Below are positions 1-7,336 of a stretch of DNA of 64,000 nt, one piece after another. This stretch comes from Chryseobacterium gleum (GTDB taxonomy: Bacteria > Bacteroidota > Bacteroidia > Flavobacteriales_D > Sanyastnellaceae). A model generated the notes under the pieces. The model did not search any database. It was given only the letters and a program-made list of their open reading frames with translations, and had not been told where the DNA came from. Every line of letters begins with the position of its first letter. Position 1 is the first letter of the stretch. Location: NCBI GenBank assembly GCA_945881835.1, contig CAMCVP010000001.1:558001-622000 (forward strand), given 5' to 3'. The position numbers and the translations under genes were made by a program.

Positions 1-150
1 GCCAATAATTTTTAGTAATGGAAGGAAATGCAATACAGGAATGAATCCGGGAAGCTTAAACGTCAAGCCGCTGCGCTTCATTAAAGCGGGAGCAGTAGCG
101 CATTGAATAGCGATAAGCAAAACCAATAATATCCAAGGAATAAGATTCAT
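1..150 (-). CDS. Signal peptidase I (LepB-like), N-terminal part only
   Basis: Partial gene: the first 50 codons are present and the reading frame leaves the window at base 1. The start is the ATG at 150. The peptide opens with a hydrophobic membrane segment (about residues 3-21), then a loop containing LPGFIPVLHF and LLKIIG. This resembles the membrane-anchoring N-terminus of Bacteroidota signal peptidases I, which often carry a DUF5684-like region before the S26 catalytic domain. The gene order parA-parB-DUF5683-dapB-lepB, familiar in this phylum, supports the call. The catalytic Ser and Lys lie outside the window, so it could instead be a free-standing DUF5684 membrane protein. Confidence 0.55.
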   Translation of the reverse strand, partial: MNLIPWILLVLLIAIQCATAPALMKRSGLTFKLPGFIPVLHFLPLLKIIG

Positions 151-175
151 GTTTCTTTTTTTTAGTGAGGCGAAG

Positions 176-898
176 TTACAAATTCAAGACATCTTTCATG
201 GTATAGACACCAGACTTTCCATGAAGAAATTCTGCAGCGCGAATGGCGCCTGCGGCAAAACCTTTTCTATTGTGTGCCTCGTGTTTCAATTCTATCGTGT
301 CAATTTCGCTCGTGTAGCGAACAGTGTGTGTGCCTGGAACATCTGGTAAACGCAGCGCGATTATGCTTAGCTCATTCTCATTCTCATTCTCATTCTGTCT
401 TTCCTCCTCCAATTTCCATGAACCGAGGTTTGGTAAATTCTCCAAAACACCTTCCGCAAGCGTAATAGCTGTCCCGCTTGGCTTGTCGAGTTTTGCGGTG
501 TGATGAATTTCTTCAATGCTCGCCGTGTACTCTGGGAATTTCGACATCACACGAGCCAACTCTTTATTCAAATGGAAGGTAATCTGTACTCCAATACTGA
601 AGTTCGTCGCAGCCAAAAGTGCATTGTTGGAATTCATTTTTGAAATAACATTTTCGTAGTGCTCATACCAGGCTGTTGTTCCAACCACAACCGGCACATT
701 GGCTTCGAAGCACAGTGCAATATTCTTCGCACATTGCTCAGGTGTACTGAATTCAATGGCGACATCTGCTTGAGAGAGCGTTTCAATGGTTGCGGGATTT
801 TCCGAATTGAATTTCCCAACGCACGTGTGTCCGTATTCGGAAAGCAAAGCTTCTATTGCTTTGCCCATCTTTCCATATCCCAACAATGCAATTTTCAT
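176..898 (-). CDS. dapB: 4-hydroxy-tetrahydrodipicolinate reductase
   Basis: A cytoplasmic enzyme that reduces 4-hydroxy-tetrahydrodipicolinate with NAD(P)H on the diaminopimelate/lysine pathway, supplying peptidoglycan precursor. The 240 residues begin with a Rossmann nucleotide-binding motif GYGKMG (about 7-12). The catalytic segment has the His pair at 132-133, Lys 136 and PSGTA at 140-144, as expected for DapB. Length suits the short Bacteroidota form. The start ATG overlaps the stop of the upstream DUF5683 gene by one base (TGATG), so translation is probably coupled. Odd feature: residues about 169-176 are an Asn-Glu dipeptide run encoded by a hexanucleotide repeat. Confidence 0.93.
   Translation of the reverse strand: MKIALLGYGKMGKAIEALLSEYGHTCVGKFNSENPATIETLSQADVAIEFSTPEQCAKNIALCFEANVPVVVGTTAWYEHYENVISKMNSNNALLAATNFSIGVQITFHLNKELARVMSKFPEYTASIEEIHHTAKLDKPSGTAITLAEGVLENLPNLGSWKLEEERQNENENENELSIIALRLPDVPGTHTVRYTSEIDTIELKHEAHNRKGFAAGAIRAAEFLHGKSGVYTMKDVLNL
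371..397. repeat. Hexanucleotide tandem repeat inside dapB
   Basis: The unit CTCATT is repeated four times exactly (371-394), followed by CTG as a partial fifth copy. On the coding (minus) strand it reads GAATGA-type units and encodes alternating Asn and Glu. Because the unit is six bases, a gain or loss of one copy would add or remove two residues without shifting the frame. Confidence 0.85.
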
Positions 899-1449
899 CA
901 GTGAATATTTAAAGTGAAATGAAGTCCGGTAAATCGCGGAGAAACGACAGGAGTGTAGTTCAACGAAAGATTCGGACTGACATCGAATGAAAATAAATGC
1001 GCGTCTACATTGGCGTCAATAATCTGAAGGGCATACACGCCAAGAAAACTCATGTAACTTATGTCAACGAACTTTTTGTAATACTGCTGATTGAGATCGA
1101 GTTGTGTGCTGCTCAGTCCTTCCGCTTTTCCTGTTGGATTTGTTAACGGATCAGTGTCATTGAACGCGATGTAGGCATTTTTCCAGAAGCGATAGTTGTT
1201 CGTGTTGTCGGAAATGAAATACACGCATGCTCCGAGGCCAGCATAGACTATCGGTGCCTTCCAATATTTGTGATTGTATATCTGTCCGCTACCTGGAAGA
1301 ACTGCCGAATAAATTGTTGCCTTTAACGGGCTATGTGGTTGGTTCCATTTCAATTGAAATTTGGAACTGTCAGAAACAGCGACAGCATTGCTTTGAGCAA
1401 TGCTGTTCGATGCAATAAGCATAAGAAGTGCGATGAACGCGTGCTTCAT
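898..1449 (-). CDS. DUF5683 domain protein
   Basis: A 183-residue protein with an N-terminal signal peptide (about residues 1-18, ending SIAQS). The central region, about 37-110, matches my recollection of the DUF5683 pattern: ATIYSAVLPGSGQIYN followed by KYWKAPIVYAG, with one or two hydrophobic segments. The family is widespread in Bacteroidota and has no known biochemical function; it is probably membrane-bound or periplasmic. It lies between parB (2-base gap) and dapB (1-base overlap), so the block is likely one transcript. No catalytic residues are apparent. Confidence 0.75.
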   Translation of the reverse strand: MKHAFIALLMLIASNSIAQSNAVAVSDSSKFQLKWNQPHSPLKATIYSAVLPGSGQIYNHKYWKAPIVYAGLGACVYFISDNTNNYRFWKNAYIAFNDTDPLTNPTGKAEGLSSTQLDLNQQYYKKFVDISYMSFLGVYALQIIDANVDAHLFSFDVSPNLSLNYTPVVSPRFTGLHFTLNIH

Positions 1450-1451
1450 AG

Positions 1452-2366
1452 TTAGGCGTTAAGTCCGAGCATAGCAATGATACGCTCCAAATCGTCGTCT
1501 GTTGTGAAAGGAATTTCAACTTTCCCAACCCCACCATCGTTGCGTGTAACCTTCGCTTTCTTCCCGAAGCGCAATTTTAGATCGGCTTGCATTTTCTGAA
1601 TTTCAAGAGGCATAAGGTTCGCTTTCGATGCGAACAATTTCGGAGCGTCGTCTTCTTTTACCAATTCTTCAACCTTGCGAACGCTAAGATCTTTTTCAAG
1701 AATTAATTTGAAGATTTTTATTTGTTTGCTTTCCGGTTCAGCATTAATTAAAGCGCGTGCATGGCCCATGCTGATGCGCTTTTCAATAATACCCAACTGA
1801 ATTTCTGGAGGAAGGCGAAGTAAGCGAACGTAGTTGGTAACTGTTGTCCTGTCTTTACCCACGCGGTCTGCAAGTTTGTCTGTTGTAAGACTACACTCTT
1901 CCATTAAGCGTTTGTAACTTATGGCAATCTCGAGTGCATTCAGGTTTTCACGTTGAATGTTTTCCACCAACGCCATTTCCAACATGCCTTGGTCATCTGC
2001 TTCACGCAAGTATACAGGAACCTCTGTCAGGTTCGCCATTTGGCTCGCACGGAAGCGACGCTCTCCGGAAATGATTTGGTACTTCTGTGAAGAAACCTTT
2101 CGAACCGTTATCGGCTGAATCAGACCGAGTTCACCAATACTTGTGGCGAGTTCAATTAATGCGTCGTTGTTGAAGTCCTTACGCGGTTGGTAAGGGTTCG
2201 CTTCAATTTGCGAAATTTTCAATAATGTAATCGGACCAGCTACGTGTCCAACTTCGTTCTCGTCTTTAAGCGGTGCAGCTTGCGAAACGAGTTCATTCTT
2301 AGAAGACACTGGAGAGTGCTCCAAAAGCGCACTCAATCCTCTTCCTAATGCTTGCTTCTTACTCAT
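1452..2366 (-). CDS. parB: Chromosome-partitioning protein ParB
   Basis: A centromere-binding CTPase switch that loads at parS and works with ParA in origin segregation. In the 304 residues, the N-terminal ParB/sulfiredoxin-like domain spans about 48-140, with the CTP-binding motifs GERRFRAS at 101-108 and ENIQREN at 135-141. A helix-turn-helix for parS recognition follows at about 160-185. The C-terminus (about 240-304) should be the dimerisation part. The very N-terminus, [13 protein letters not shown], is typical of chromosomal ParB. It overlaps the parA stop by 8 bases, which supports co-expression. Confidence 0.95.
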   Translation of the reverse strand: MSKKQALGRGLSALLEHSPVSSKNELVSQAAPLKDENEVGHVAGPITLLKISQIEANPYQPRKDFNNDALIELATSIGELGLIQPITVRKVSSQKYQIISGERRFRASQMANLTEVPVYLREADDQGMLEMALVENIQRENLNALEIAISYKRLMEECSLTTDKLADRVGKDRTTVTNYVRLLRLPPEIQLGIIEKRISMGHARALINAEPESKQIKIFKLILEKDLSVRKVEELVKEDDAPKLFASKANLMPLEIQKMQADLKLRFGKKAKVTRNDGGVGKVEIPFTTDDDLERIIAMLGLNA

Positions 2367-3171
2367 GATCTACAGGAATGTATTTTTCGTCGCTACCCAT
2401 CTTCGTTAAATTATTTTTTTGAAGAAGCTCACGCGCCATATTCAAATAGTTCACCGCTCCTTTACACGAGGCGTCATGCATAATCACCGTTTGACCAAAG
2501 CTAGGCGCTTCTCCCAATGTAGTGTTGCGGTGAATTAAAGTGTCGAATACCATGTCTTGGAAGTGCATGCGCACTTCTTCAACCACTTGATTGCTCAAGC
2601 GGAGACGGGTATCGTACATCGTTAACAGAATGCCTTCAATGGTTAATTCTGTGTTTAGTTTTTGTTGAACAATCTTAATGGTGTTCAGTAATTTTCCTAA
2701 TCCTTCCAAAGCGAAATATTCACATTGAACAGGAACAATAACGCTAGCAGATGCTGCCAAAGCGTTAACCGTTACAAGTCCCAATGAAGGAGAACAATCG
2801 ATAATAATGAAATCGTAGTCGTCCTTAATTTTATTCAATGCACCGCGCAACATGTATTCGCGGCTAGGCATGTTAATCAATTCAATTTCTGCTCCAACCA
2901 AATCAATGTGAGAAGGAAGCAAATCAAGATTTGGATTTTCAGTAGTGATAATAATGTCGCGTGGATCTACATCGTTGATTAAGCATTCATAAACGCTCGT
3001 CTTCACCGTATTTGGATCAATTCCAACTCCGCTGGTTGCGTTTGCTTGGGGATCTGCATCAACGAGCAATGTTTTGAATTCCAAAGCGCCCAATGCTGCT
3101 GCAAGGTTTATGGCCGTTGTGGTTTTTCCAACGCCTCCTTTTTGATTGGCAACGGTAATTATTTTTCCCAT
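2359..3171 (-). CDS. parA: Chromosome-partitioning ATPase ParA (Soj family)
   Basis: A deviant Walker-type ATPase that forms DNA-bound dimers and moves ParB-parS complexes. The deviant Walker A motif KGGVGKTT is at residues 11-18; the Walker A-prime segment with DADPQ and the Walker B stretch [10 protein letters not shown] follow. The length of 270 residues is usual for chromosomal Soj/ParA. The start ATG at 3171 is the first codon before VANQKGG. It leads a minus-strand cluster with parB, DUF5683 and dapB. The upstream 226-base gap carries a promoter-like box and two parS-like half-sites. Confidence 0.95.
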   Translation of the reverse strand: MGKIITVANQKGGVGKTTTAINLAAALGALEFKTLLVDADPQANATSGVGIDPNTVKTSVYECLINDVDPRDIIITTENPNLDLLPSHIDLVGAEIELINMPSREYMLRGALNKIKDDYDFIIIDCSPSLGLVTVNALAASASVIVPVQCEYFALEGLGKLLNTIKIVQQKLNTELTIEGILLTMYDTRLRLSNQVVEEVRMHFQDMVFDTLIHRNTTLGEAPSFGQTVIMHDASCKGAVNYLNMARELLQKNNLTKMGSDEKYIPVDHE

Positions 3172-3203
3172 GAATGTCAGGGTTTTTTTAAGTTCTTTTT
3201 ACT

Positions 3204-3222
3204 TGTTTCACGCGTGTTTCAC
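3204..3222. promoter_or_regulatory. parS-like half-sites in direct repeat, 5' of parA
   Basis: TGTTTCAC occurs at 3204-3211 and again at 3215-3222, 11 bases apart and in the same orientation. Canonical parS is the palindrome TGTTTCAC-GTGAAACA, so each copy equals one half-site. The two flank a CACGCGTG palindrome (3209-3216). The position, 33-51 bases upstream of the parA start, suggests a ParB-bound or autoregulatory site rather than a normal centromere. I did not find a full canonical parS here. Confidence 0.4.
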
Positions 3223-3230
3223 ACCTTTAG

Positions 3231-3238
3231 CGAAGGTA
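3231..3238 (-). promoter_or_regulatory. Putative -7 element of the parA promoter
   Basis: On the minus strand this reads TACCTTCG, one mismatch from the Bacteroidota -7 consensus TAnnTTTG. No TTG is seen at the -33 position. The rest of the 3172-3397 gap holds no gene I can support. Confidence 0.3.
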
Positions 3239-3397
3239 CGTCGCTTTGCTACGAAGAACATTTTTTTTCTGAATGAAGTTTTACACACGGACTTTGTTTA
3301 TTCAGTGTTAATAGACGTGTATAACTTTTTTAATGCTCAATAAACAAGCGCTTTAGCAAAAGGCGAAACGATTACTTTTACTTCAAATTATATTCAT

Positions 3398-4207
3398 ATG
3401 ATAGAGATTCAAGAGAGTGCTGAATGGTTAAGGAAGAAAGGGGTTGGACCGGTCGATGTAGGAATAGTTTTAGGGACGGGACTTCATGGATTGGTTCATC
3501 GAATTACAGTATTGAAGGAATTCAGTTACAGCATGATTCCAAATTTTCCAATTGCAACAGTTGAGTTTCATTTCGGGAAATTAATTTATGGTGAATTGGG
3601 AGGGAAGAAGATTCTAGCTTGTGTCGGAAGGTTCCACTATTACGAAGGATATTCGATGGATGAAGTGGTATTGCCTGTTCGTGTCATGAAGTTGCTCGGA
3701 GCAAAGGCAATCCTGCTCTCGAACGCTGCGGGTGCTCTGAATCCAGATTTCGCTTTGGGCTCTCTGATGCTCATTGATGATCACATCAATCTTCAACCCG
3801 AAAATCCACTTCGTGGTCCAAATCACGACGAGTTGGGTGTTCGCTTTCCGGATATGTTAGAGCCTTACAGTAAACAATTGAACAGTATGTTGAAGGACAT
3901 TGCTCTAGAAAAGGGTATTGTTCTGAATGAAGGCGTGTACGTTTCTGTTCTGGGCCCTAATCTTGAAACCCGGGCTGAGTATCGTTTTCTTCGCACAATT
4001 GGTGCCGATGCTGTGGGCATGAGCACGGTTCCTGAAGTAATTGCTTGCGTGCACATGGGCGTTCCTTGTTGTGCCATAAGCATACTTACCGATGCTTGTG
4101 ATCCCGTTCGTTTAAAGAAGACGAGTATTCAAGAAATTATTGACGTAGCAGAGAAGAATGAGACCTATTTAACCGATTTGTATTCAGAACTTGTGGCTCG
4201 CATATAG
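3398..4207 (+). CDS. Purine nucleoside phosphorylase (trimeric class)
   Basis: It should catalyse phosphorolysis of (deoxy)inosine or guanosine to base and (deoxy)ribose-1-phosphate in cytoplasmic purine salvage. The 269 residues carry the phosphate-binding GTG loop (LGTGLHG, about 25-31), the SNAAGALNP segment (about 109-117) and a LGPNLETRAEYR substrate-binding stretch (about 185-196). The purine-pocket segment reads LTDACDP, as in other Bacteroidota rather than the LTN form of mammalian enzymes. Odd feature: the usual VEGH-x-G motif reads VEFHFG, so a conserved Gly is replaced by Phe although the His is kept. A TACTTTTA box at 3373 is a possible -7 element. Confidence 0.85.
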   Translation: MIEIQESAEWLRKKGVGPVDVGIVLGTGLHGLVHRITVLKEFSYSMIPNFPIATVEFHFGKLIYGELGGKKILACVGRFHYYEGYSMDEVVLPVRVMKLLGAKAILLSNAAGALNPDFALGSLMLIDDHINLQPENPLRGPNHDELGVRFPDMLEPYSKQLNSMLKDIALEKGIVLNEGVYVSVLGPNLETRAEYRFLRTIGADAVGMSTVPEVIACVHMGVPCCAISILTDACDPVRLKKTSIQEIIDVAEKNETYLTDLYSELVARI

Positions 4208-4245
4208 TTTTCAATAATCAGACATTTTTTTTGATAAGGCCAGTG

Positions 4246-4274
4246 TTGTTTTAGAATGCTTTGTCGTATTTTCA
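4246..4274 (+). promoter_or_regulatory. Predicted promoter of the FG-GAP/ASPIC protein gene
   Basis: TTG at 4246-4248, an 18-base spacer, then TATTTTCA at 4267-4274, close to the Bacteroidota TAnnTTTG element. This leaves a 5' UTR of roughly 25-30 bases before the ATG at 4307. The gap after the PNP gene otherwise shows only T-rich sequence. Confidence 0.4.
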
Positions 4275-4306
4275 CCTTCGAATTTTTGAAAATCAATTAA
4301 ACCAAT

Positions 4307-7207
4307 ATGAAAAAACTCTACGTTTTAGCTCTTGCATTAGTAAGCTTAGCTGCTGCAACTGCGCAGACCTTTACAGCGGGAACCCTCCCAGGATCTTATT
4401 ACAGCGGAGGTGTTACTGGCGTTTGGGACATGAACAACGACGGATTAAATGACATTGTTGTTATGGACCAAAGTAAAACACTTCGTATCCTTTATCAACA
4501 AGCCGACGGATCATTCATCCAAGTGAATACTGGAGCTCAATTGGGTTCTTCACAATGGGGAATGACTATTGCCGATTTAGATAACGACGGCTTCGGAGAT
4601 GTTATCAGCGGTGGTGCTTATGATAACCTTCACTATTACAACATAGACGGAGCAGGAGCAGCAGTTGAAACAACTCTTGGTGTAGGAATCTTCACACAAG
4701 CTTGTACCATGGGTGACATGGATAACGACGGTTGGTTAGATTTCTTCGCTTGTCACGATGACGGAGCTTCTAACATGTGGAGAAACGACGGTGCTGGAAA
4801 TATGGTTGACAAGAGCACCATTATGACAGATGCAGCGGGTAACACAGTCCTTGATTATAACCTTTATCCAGGTAACTACCCAGGAACTTCGGATCCTTTG
4901 ATGTCTGGTAACTACGGAAACGAGTTTTGCGATTTCGACCGTGACGGTGATTTGGACTTGTTGGTAGCAAAATGCCGTCAAGCTTCAAACGATCCTTTAG
5001 ATAAGCGTCGCACGAACTTACTTTTCGTGAATGATGGAAATAACGTATTTCATGAAGATGCGGCTGCTCGCGGATTGGTTAACCTGCAACAATCTTGGAC
5101 TGCGACGTTTGGCGACATCGACAACGATGGTGACTTCGATTGTATGATGACTACACACAGTAGCACCTTGAAGATTTACGAGAACAACGGTCTTGGATAT
5201 TTCACTGACATTACTCCAGGTTCTGGTTTGCAAAACGTATCAGGATTCTTCATGCAAGGTCAAATGACTGACTTTGACAACGACGGATTTATTGATGTTG
5301 TTTATGCGGGTGGTGCTTTCGGTTACTACCGCAACAACGGAGATCACACATTTACCTCACAGACGAGTTCATTTAACAATCCACAGACCATGCACGGTTT
5401 CGGATTAGGTGATTTGAACAACGATGGATTTGTAGACGTATACGCAGGGTATGGTAACTCAAACGGTTATGTAACTCCAAGTAATGTTGCTGACCGTCTT
5501 CAAATAAACGGTGGAAACAATAACCATTGGGTAGGTTTTCACTTAGAAGGTGTAATGTCAAACACAAACGCTGTTGGTGCTATTGTTGAAATTCACGGTG
5601 CTTGGGGAACTCAAGTGCGTGAGGTTCGTTCAGGAGTTAGCTACGGTATAACAAACTCGAACATCTTAAACTTCGGTATTGGTGCTAACACTTCTATCGA
5701 TTACGCCATCATTCACTGGCCTGCTGGTGGAACGAAAGTAATTACAAACCCCGGTATCGATCAGTACCACAGCTTTATTGAGTTAGATTGTACTGCTCCA
5801 GTTGCTTCAATTACAGCTGGTGGAAACACGCAATTGTGTGTTGGTCAAACCGTAGATTTAACAGCATCTGCTTCTGGAAGCAGCTTCATTTGGAGCAACG
5901 GTGCTACTGCAAGCACGATCACTGTTAGTGAACCAGGTTTATACACCGCTATTGCATACGATGCAAACGGATGTGCCGGACACTCTAACACAATTACTGT
6001 TGAAGTGAACTCAGATGTTCAAACGCCAACAATTGCTGTTGCAGGTGCTCTTGATTTCTGCGAAGGAATGTCAGTTCAGTTGACAGCATCTGAAGGTGCG
6101 AGCTACTTGTGGAGTAACGGAGAAGAAACGCAAACAATCAATGCGGCCTTACCAGGAGAATATACTGTTCAAGTTGAAGGCGGTTGCGGATTCGCTACTT
6201 CTGCTATTACCTCAGTTGTAGTTTATGACGCTCCAGCTGCTCCAACTGCAGTTGACGTAACCATCGACGCTGCTGGTGTAACTGCAGACTTAACGGCTAC
6301 AGGAACAAACCTACAATGGTATGATGTTGCTACAGGTGGTTCTCCAATCGCAACGGGTTCAACGTTCACCACTCCTGTTATTACAACTTCTCCAACTTCT
6401 TATTGGGTGGAAGATGTAGCAACTTTCGGTGGTGCTCAAGGAAATGGTGGTAAAGCAACGTATGACGCTGCAAGCGGCGCATACTTCGCGAATACACCAA
6501 CCAACTTCAACAAGTTCGATGCTTTGGAAGATGTAATTCTAGATAGCGTTTATGTTTATTCAAACGCTGCTGGAGTTCGTACTATTCAAGTAGTAGATGC
6601 TAACCTAACGGTTATCGCTACAGCTGATGTAAACATTCCAAACGGAGATTCTTATATCAATTTGAACTTCTTTGTTCCAGCTGGAACAGGTTACGGCTTG
6701 CGCACTTCAACAGGGAATCCTGGATTGTGGAGAGATCGTGATATCACTACCGCTACTCCTTATGATTATCCATATGATGTGAATGGATTAATCAGCATCA
6801 CAGGAACTACAGTTACCAACGGTAACCAAAACCAGGATGGCGACAACTATTACTACTTCTTCTACGATTGGCACGCACACACTCCTTCTTTCGACTGTCC
6901 AAGTCCAAGAGAAGAGGTTGTTATCTCAATTGTTGGTGTTGAAGAATTGGAGACTATCTCTAACGTTGTGGTTTTCCCAAACCCTGCTACTGACCACTTG
7001 ACTGTTCGTTTGAACAGCACAAAAGGCGGTGCAATGAACGTGAACTTTATTGATGCAGTTGGTAAAATGGTTCAGTCGAATCAAGTTACTGTAAGCACAG
7101 GTACTCAAAACATAGAGCTTAACCTTAACGGCATCGCTCCTGGTATTTATGAATTGCAAATGGTGAAAGATGGTAAAGCATCTTCTTCACGTATCGTAGT
7201 TCGCTAA
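4307..7207 (+). CDS. Secreted FG-GAP/VCBS-repeat and ASPIC/UnbV protein, T9SS cargo
   Basis: A 966-residue exported protein. A signal peptide covers about residues 1-20 (ending AATAQ). Residues about 35-400 hold repeated calcium-loop motifs of the FG-GAP/VCBS type (DLDNDG, DMDNDG, DFDRDG, DIDNDG, DFDNDG, DLNNDG), which would fold as a beta-propeller. An ASPIC/UnbV-like segment follows at about 410-490 (HWVGFHLEG, then IHWPAGG). Two Ig-like/PKD-like repeats with WSNG motifs lie at about 500-640. The last 80 residues (VVVFPNPATDHL to SRIVVR) form a type A T9SS sorting domain, so the protein probably ends up on the surface or outside the cell. Ligand unknown. It has its own promoter and terminator. 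Confidence 0.85.
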   Translation: MKKLYVLALALVSLAAATAQTFTAGTLPGSYYSGGVTGVWDMNNDGLNDIVVMDQSKTLRILYQQADGSFIQVNTGAQLGSSQWGMTIADLDNDGFGDVISGGAYDNLHYYNIDGAGAAVETTLGVGIFTQACTMGDMDNDGWLDFFACHDDGASNMWRNDGAGNMVDKSTIMTDAAGNTVLDYNLYPGNYPGTSDPLMSGNYGNEFCDFDRDGDLDLLVAKCRQASNDPLDKRRTNLLFVNDGNNVFHEDAAARGLVNLQQSWTATFGDIDNDGDFDCMMTTHSSTLKIYENNGLGYFTDITPGSGLQNVSGFFMQGQMTDFDNDGFIDVVYAGGAFGYYRNNGDHTFTSQTSSFNNPQTMHGFGLGDLNNDGFVDVYAGYGNSNGYVTPSNVADRLQINGGNNNHWVGFHLEGVMSNTNAVGAIVEIHGAWGTQVREVRSGVSYGITNSNILNFGIGANTSIDYAIIHWPAGGTKVITNPGIDQYHSFIELDCTAPVASITAGGNTQLCVGQTVDLTASASGSSFIWSNGATASTITVSEPGLYTAIAYDANGCAGHSNTITVEVNSDVQTPTIAVAGALDFCEGMSVQLTASEGASYLWSNGEETQTINAALPGEYTVQVEGGCGFATSAITSVVVYDAPAAPTAVDVTIDAAGVTADLTATGTNLQWYDVATGGSPIATGSTFTTPVITTSPTSYWVEDVATFGGAQGNGGKATYDAASGAYFANTPTNFNKFDALEDVILDSVYVYSNAAGVRTIQVVDANLTVIATADVNIPNGDSYINLNFFVPAGTGYGLRTSTGNPGLWRDRDITTATPYDYPYDVNGLISITGTTVTNGNQNQDGDNYYYFFYDWHAHTPSFDCPSPREEVVISIVGVEELETISNVVVFPNPATDHLTVRLNSTKGGAMNVNFIDAVGKMVQSNQVTVSTGTQNIELNLNGIAPGIYELQMVKDGKASSSRIVVR

Positions 7208-7225
7208 GAGACTTTTTAGCAGAGG

Positions 7226-7255
7226 AAAAGGGGCCGAGCAATCGGCCCCTTTTTT
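7226..7255 (+). terminator. Rho-independent terminator after the FG-GAP gene
   Basis: Perfect 12-bp stem AAAAGGGGCCGA / TCGGCCCCTTTT with a GCAA tetraloop (7238-7241), followed by more T. It sits 19 bases after the stop codon. Confidence 0.92.
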
Positions 7256-7258
7256 ATT

Positions 7259-7311
7259 TGTCAGTGTTCGCTGACAGGTTGTCGGAATGCCGCGCGTGGC
7301 ATATTGCTTGA
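7259..7311 (+). promoter_or_regulatory. htpG control region: inverted repeats and -24/-12-like element
   Basis: TGTCAG-N6-CTGACA is a perfect inverted repeat at 7259-7276. It overlaps GACA-GGT-TGTC at 7273-7283. TGCC-N6-GGCA, a third inverted repeat, is at 7288-7301. TGGCAT-N5-TTGA at 7297-7311 resembles the sigma-54 consensus TGGCAC-N5-TTGC with two mismatches. A start site 12 bases downstream would fall near 7323, leaving about 14 bases before the htpG ATG. No good TTG/TAnnTTTG promoter is visible. The assignment to sigma-54 is inference. Confidence 0.4.
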
Positions 7312-7336
7312 AAGAGCGTGCGAAAATTATCAAACT

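Noticed and set aside
3172-3397. Replication origin near parAB
   Set aside because: No clear cluster of DnaA boxes and no dnaA gene; only parS-like half-sites were found.
7304-7336. Upstream TTG start for htpG
   Set aside because: The extra 11 residues do not resemble HtpG and overlap the predicted promoter; the ATG at 7337 gives the canonical N-terminus.
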